Shown piece by piece: positions 6,365 through 8,358 of a stretch of 8,358 bases of DNA; within the stretch, counting starts at the first letter, position 1; each line of letters starts with the position of its first letter. The DNA is from Ignavibacteria bacterium UBA4661 (lineage in GTDB: Bacteria; Bacteroidota; Ignavibacteria; Kapaibacteriales; UBA4661), in the NCBI GenBank assembly GCA_002405405.1, contig DHLT01000198.1, positions 1 through 8,358 on the forward strand, read 5' to 3'. The position numbers and the translations under genes are program-made. A model generated the notes under the pieces. It saw nothing but the letters and a program-made list of their open reading frames with translations. It had not been told where the DNA came from and did not search any database.

Positions 6365-7219
6365 ATGCATATGCGTCGGATCCTATGTTTACTTCTTGTC
6401 CTTTGCTTTGGTATGTTCTGTTCATGTCACAAAGCTATCGACTCGGATATGTCGGGTGCATATCGAATCACGAAAAAAATTCAGTATAACAATGTCAGTG
6501 TTGACGTGGTGATCGATAAACCTATGAATAATGATGTTGATGTGTTGGTTGTGTATCATGGCACGGTTTTCTTTGATAATAAAATTTTAGAAGCAGCATT
6601 CACCGCACTTGATAATTTCAAGCGCATTCTTGATCGCAAAAATATGATGATTGTGAGTGTTGCCTATCCGGAGGAAAATCTTCTCATGGGAGATAATCTT
6701 CCTCATGCAGAAGCCGGTTTTTTGTGGGTGAAGCATCGTGCAAGTCAGGATCTCGGTATTACGGTTAAGAAGATATTCTTAGGTGGACATTCTCAAGGGG
6801 GATATTTGGTAACACGACTAAACACGATGCACCAAACCCAGGGTGTGATTGCTAATGGTCCGGGTCCTTTCAATTTGGTCTATCGTTGTCAGTTGGAGGA
6901 GAATGGTCAGGCGCCTAGTACCGTTACGTGTTCCATGTTGCGTGATACTTATGGATCAACAACAGCGAATGCTTCGGCATATTTTCAGCGATCACTACTG
7001 AATTTTACGCAGGGGTATTTGTCTGATATTTTGTTTGTGCAGGGTATGAATGACAGCCCTATCCAGCTTGCTTCATGGTCTCAGTTCAAGGAGCAGGTTC
7101 TTCGATGCTCATCTTGTCGTGGTCGTCAGTTCTTGGAAGTACCCAATTTTGGACATACTGCTCTGTTTGATAGTCCACGAGCACAAGCCGAATTTAATCA
7201 GTTTATAAATTCTCGATAG
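6365..7219 (+). CDS. Secreted alpha/beta hydrolase, probable lipoprotein
   Basis: 284 aa. The N-terminus MRRILCLLLVLCFGMFCSC is a hydrophobic signal, and C21 (preceded by FCS) is the likely lipidated residue, although the box is not ideal. The hydrolase fold is shown by VVYHGTVFFDN (62-72; H65-G66 oxyanion-hole region), the nucleophile elbow GGHSQGGY (140-147, S143), an acid in GMNDSP (D230) and the catalytic histidine in FGHTALF (H264), in the correct order and spacing for a Ser-Asp-His triad. Extra cysteines (C175, C189, and C248/C251 in RCSSCRGR) could form disulfides outside the cytoplasm. The substrate (ester, peptide or polymer) cannot be told. No clear ribosome binding site precedes the ATG; a second ATG two codons on (6371) is possible, and an in-frame stop at 6350-6352 limits the 5' end. 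A 109-bp gap follows the receptor gene, so linkage to that cluster is uncertain. Confidence 0.85.
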   Translation: MHMRRILCLLLVLCFGMFCSCHKAIDSDMSGAYRITKKIQYNNVSVDVVIDKPMNNDVDVLVVYHGTVFFDNKILEAAFTALDNFKRILDRKNMMIVSVAYPEENLLMGDNLPHAEAGFLWVKHRASQDLGITVKKIFLGGHSQGGYLVTRLNTMHQTQGVIANGPGPFNLVYRCQLEENGQAPSTVTCSMLRDTYGSTTANASAYFQRSLLNFTQGYLSDILFVQGMNDSPIQLASWSQFKEQVLRCSSCRGRQFLEVPNFGHTALFDSPRAQAEFNQFINSR

Positions 7220-7299
7220 GACTTCATATGGTAGCGACTGCTGCCCGACACAGTCTGTTGTCATCTGCATGAACTTTCTTCGCGTATATGTTGAACTCC

Positions 7300-7731
7300 T
7301 CAGTGTTCTTGGTGTGGAAGCAACCACCCATGCAGTATCGCTTTAGCTTCATCGGAGAGTGGCAAACTTTTACCGGTTTCTGCATCAACGTGGACGATCA
7401 CTGTTTCCGCTTCGGCAACACACTGTTCATTCTGCACAAGTTGTTGCATGATCCGTATAGAACTCTTGCCGATGTGTAGGAGACCGGTGCCAATATCAAT
7501 CGTGCCAGGCCAGCGAATCTCTTTTTTGAAATCAAGTTTGAGTGATGCAATGACAAAGCTCCCTTGGGCGCTATGCAGGGGACATGAGGCATTGTACAAG
7601 AGTTCAACCCGTCCCGTTTCCAAAAAAGAAGAGAACACCGCATTATTGACATGTCCTTGTCGGTCTGTATCCGAGTATCGGATTTTATCAGTTGTTTTCA
7701 GAGGAAAAACATCGAAATGAAAGGTACTCAT
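7300..7731 (-). CDS. Hotdog-fold acyl-CoA thioesterase (4HBT/YbgC-like)
   Basis: The start at 7731 gives 143 aa, the standard length for single-hotdog thioesterases. The signature IRYSDTDRQGHVNNAVF (17-33) contains the catalytic-type aspartate (D23 in the DxxGHVNN context) and is followed by the long central helix SSFLETGRVELLY. The strands FVIASLKLDFKKEIRWPGTIDIGTGLLHIGKSSIRIMQQL (59-98) and CVAEAETVIVHVDAETGKSLPL (104-125) complete the fold. The enzyme would hydrolyse an acyl-CoA (or acyl-carrier) thioester in the cytoplasm; the chain length is unknown. An in-frame upstream ATG (7872) would add 47 hydrophobic residues with no family counterpart, so it is rejected, although no good ribosome binding site precedes 7731. 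The gene converges on the hydrolase gene with 80 bp between them. Confidence 0.92.
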   Translation of the reverse strand: MSTFHFDVFPLKTTDKIRYSDTDRQGHVNNAVFSSFLETGRVELLYNASCPLHSAQGSFVIASLKLDFKKEIRWPGTIDIGTGLLHIGKSSIRIMQQLVQNEQCVAEAETVIVHVDAETGKSLPLSDEAKAILHGWLLPHQEH

Positions 7732-7821
7732 GGTGCAAACAAGAAAATCGAAGAGAAAAACAATACATGCGAGGACGCACGACAGAGTTAAGAATAATGA
7801 TAGCAATCTACGTGTTGTTAA

Positions 7822-7829
7822 CAAATGTA
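7822..7829 (-). promoter_or_regulatory. Predicted promoter -7 element for the thioesterase gene
   Basis: On the minus strand this reads TACATTTG, an exact TAnnTTTG match. A start of transcription near 7815 would give a leader of about 84 bases. The -33 position shows only ATTT. The perfect palindrome TTGTTAACAA (7815-7824) overlaps the element on its downstream side and could be a repressor site. Confidence 0.35.
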
Positions 7830-7929
7830 GAGCAATGCTGCCGCATGAAATTCGTAATGCTATGAATAGCAAAGAGAGCTTTTGTGGATAGAGTCTTTTC
7901 CACTATCAATCTATAAGTAAGGAGTACCG

Positions 7930-7968
7930 ATGCGGATTCATAATCCGTTCTGTGTGATGTGGCAATAG
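7930..7968 (+). CDS. Possible 12-codon leader peptide ORF with strong ribosome binding site
   Basis: TAAGGAG (7918-7924) lies five bases before an ATG that opens the frame MRIHNPFCVMWQ and ends with TAG (7966-7968). This is the best Shine-Dalgarno match in the window, better than those of most full genes here. No domain can be recognised at this length. It lies 136 bp upstream of the NAD-kinase-like start, so it could be a regulatory leader peptide, a real microprotein, or chance. Confidence 0.3.
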   Translation: MRIHNPFCVMWQ

Positions 7969-8018
7969 TTTTTTGTCTGTCTATCAAAGAGCATGGTATA
8001 AAAAGTAGCATAGTAGAT

Positions 8019-8040
8019 CGTTATGATATCTGTCATAACG
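8019..8040. promoter_or_regulatory. Inverted repeat upstream of the NAD-kinase-like gene, possible operator
   Basis: CGTTATGA (8019-8026) and TCATAACG (8033-8040) form a perfect 8-bp inverted repeat around the 6-bp spacer TATCTG. No T-run follows, so it is not a standard terminator. It sits just upstream of a TAnnTTTG element at 8060-8067, covering roughly the -33 area of that promoter. This fits a regulator binding site. Confidence 0.4.
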
Positions 8041-8059
8041 TTAATCCCGAAAGTTGGCG

Positions 8060-8067
8060 TAGATTTG
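8060..8067 (+). promoter_or_regulatory. Predicted promoter -7 element for the NAD-kinase-like gene
   Basis: TAGATTTG matches TAnnTTTG exactly and would start transcription near 8074, about 30 bases before the ATG at 8105. There is no recognisable TTTG at -33; the inverted repeat at 8019-8040 ends close to that position. Confidence 0.4.
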
Positions 8068-8104
8068 CAACCCTCATGTGTCCTCGTCCACTATTCGATG
8101 TTGT

Positions 8105-8358
8105 ATGAAACGCATTGGTTTGTATGCCAACATTGCAAAGCCCGAAGCTGTCAAGTGGGCTGAGCGTGCCGCCCGATTCCTTACTGCCGAGAAAGCATGC
8201 TTTTGTGTGCAAAGTGATATCGCCGCACTCTTTGAGGAAGGGTTCGCCAAGCTGTTGTGTTATGACAAAGATGAGTATGCTGCCGATTTACGCGAATCAC
8301 GCTCGGAGAAATCGGACAAAGCCGAACGGAAATTTTCGGGTTTGGTGCTGGATCTTGA
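8105..8358 (+). CDS. nadK: NAD kinase, N-terminal part (gene runs off the window)
   Basis: 84 codons are present with no stop before the window end. The opening MKRIGLYANIAKPEAVKWAERAARFL resembles the first Rossmann-like strand and helix of bacterial NAD(P) kinases (pattern: hydrophobic strand, N, KPEA, long helix). It is followed by a second strand (KACFCVQSDIAALF), a variable charged stretch (about 53-75) and the beginning of another strand (FSGLVLDL). NAD kinase phosphorylates NAD to NADP in the cytoplasm. The decisive GGDGT motif would come after the end of the window, so the call rests on the N-terminus only. The ATG at 8105 has no clear ribosome binding site; an in-frame GTG at 8078 is an alternative start, and an in-frame stop at 8060-8062 bounds the frame. 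Confidence 0.6.
   Translation, partial: MKRIGLYANIAKPEAVKWAERAARFLTAEKACFCVQSDIAALFEEGFAKLLCYDKDEYAADLRESRSEKSDKAERKFSGLVLDL

Larger units (their letters stand above)
7732..8104. other. 373-bp intergenic region between divergent thioesterase and NAD-kinase-like genes
   Basis: No protein gene of normal size is supported here. Open frames on the minus strand (7732-7872 and 7808-8011) encode compositionally odd peptides with no family resemblance. The region does hold a TAnnTTTG element for each direction, the 10-bp palindrome TTGTTAACAA (7815-7824), a 12-codon ORF with a strong ribosome binding site, and a 22-bp inverted repeat. These are described separately. Confidence 0.6.

Noticed and set aside
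7236..7255. GACTG/CAGTC inverted repeat between the convergent hydrolase and thioesterase genes
   Set aside because: Only 5 bp with a 10-nt loop and no T-run; not credible as a bidirectional terminator.
7732..7872. Hydrophobic 47-residue extension of the thioesterase
   Set aside because: The hotdog family starts at about the ATG at 7731, and the extension includes the predicted promoter region. It would resemble a signal peptide on an enzyme that acts on cytoplasmic CoA esters.
7808..8011. 67-residue minus-strand open frame in the intergenic region
   Set aside because: No ribosome binding site, no recognisable family, and it overlaps the strong Shine-Dalgarno sequence and inferred control elements on the other strand.

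Overview
The window looks like chromosome from a member of the Bacteroidota/Chlorobiota (FCB) side of the tree, possibly a Kapabacteria- or Ignavibacteria-like lineage; the finer placement is a guess. The evidence is a secreted protein ending in a type IX secretion (T9SS) sorting domain, a TonB-dependent receptor with an N-terminal carboxypeptidase-regulatory-like domain, a small HYC_CC_PP-type protein, and several intergenic matches to the Bacteroidota promoter element TAnnTTTG. Base composition is moderate, with no abrupt change that would mark an inserted island. I see no tRNA, rRNA, transposase, CRISPR array or phage gene.

Left part, minus strand (51-2362). Three genes read leftward: a YceI-family lipid-binding-like protein, a MarR-family regulator, and a secreted Spy/CpxP-like His/Met-rich protein with a T9SS tail. 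A strong hairpin terminator separates the yceI-like gene from the marR-type gene.

Centre, plus strand (2522-6255). Divergent from the yceI-like gene is a compact cluster of three genes: an HMA metal-binding domain fused to a MauE/DoxX-like membrane domain, a small exported cysteine-rich HYC_CC_PP protein that overlaps it by 4 bp, and a large TonB-dependent receptor with a Cys-Cys pair in its plug. The likely common theme is acquisition or handling of a thiophilic metal, copper being the first guess. The shared intergenic region (2363-2521) carries a promoter for each direction. Two tandem operator-like sites, AATGTTnnAACA at 14-bp spacing, lie exactly in the spacer of the yceI-side promoter. 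The nearby MarR protein is the natural candidate to bind there, which would tie the YceI/MarR pair to the metal cluster. This is the most interesting part of the window.

Right part (6365-8358). A secreted, probably lipid-anchored alpha/beta hydrolase on the plus strand converges on a hotdog-fold acyl-CoA thioesterase on the minus strand. A 373-bp non-coding region follows. It has a possible thioesterase promoter, a 12-codon ORF with a near-ideal ribosome binding site, and an inverted repeat next to a TAnnTTTG element. The window ends inside the first 84 codons of a gene that looks like NAD kinase.
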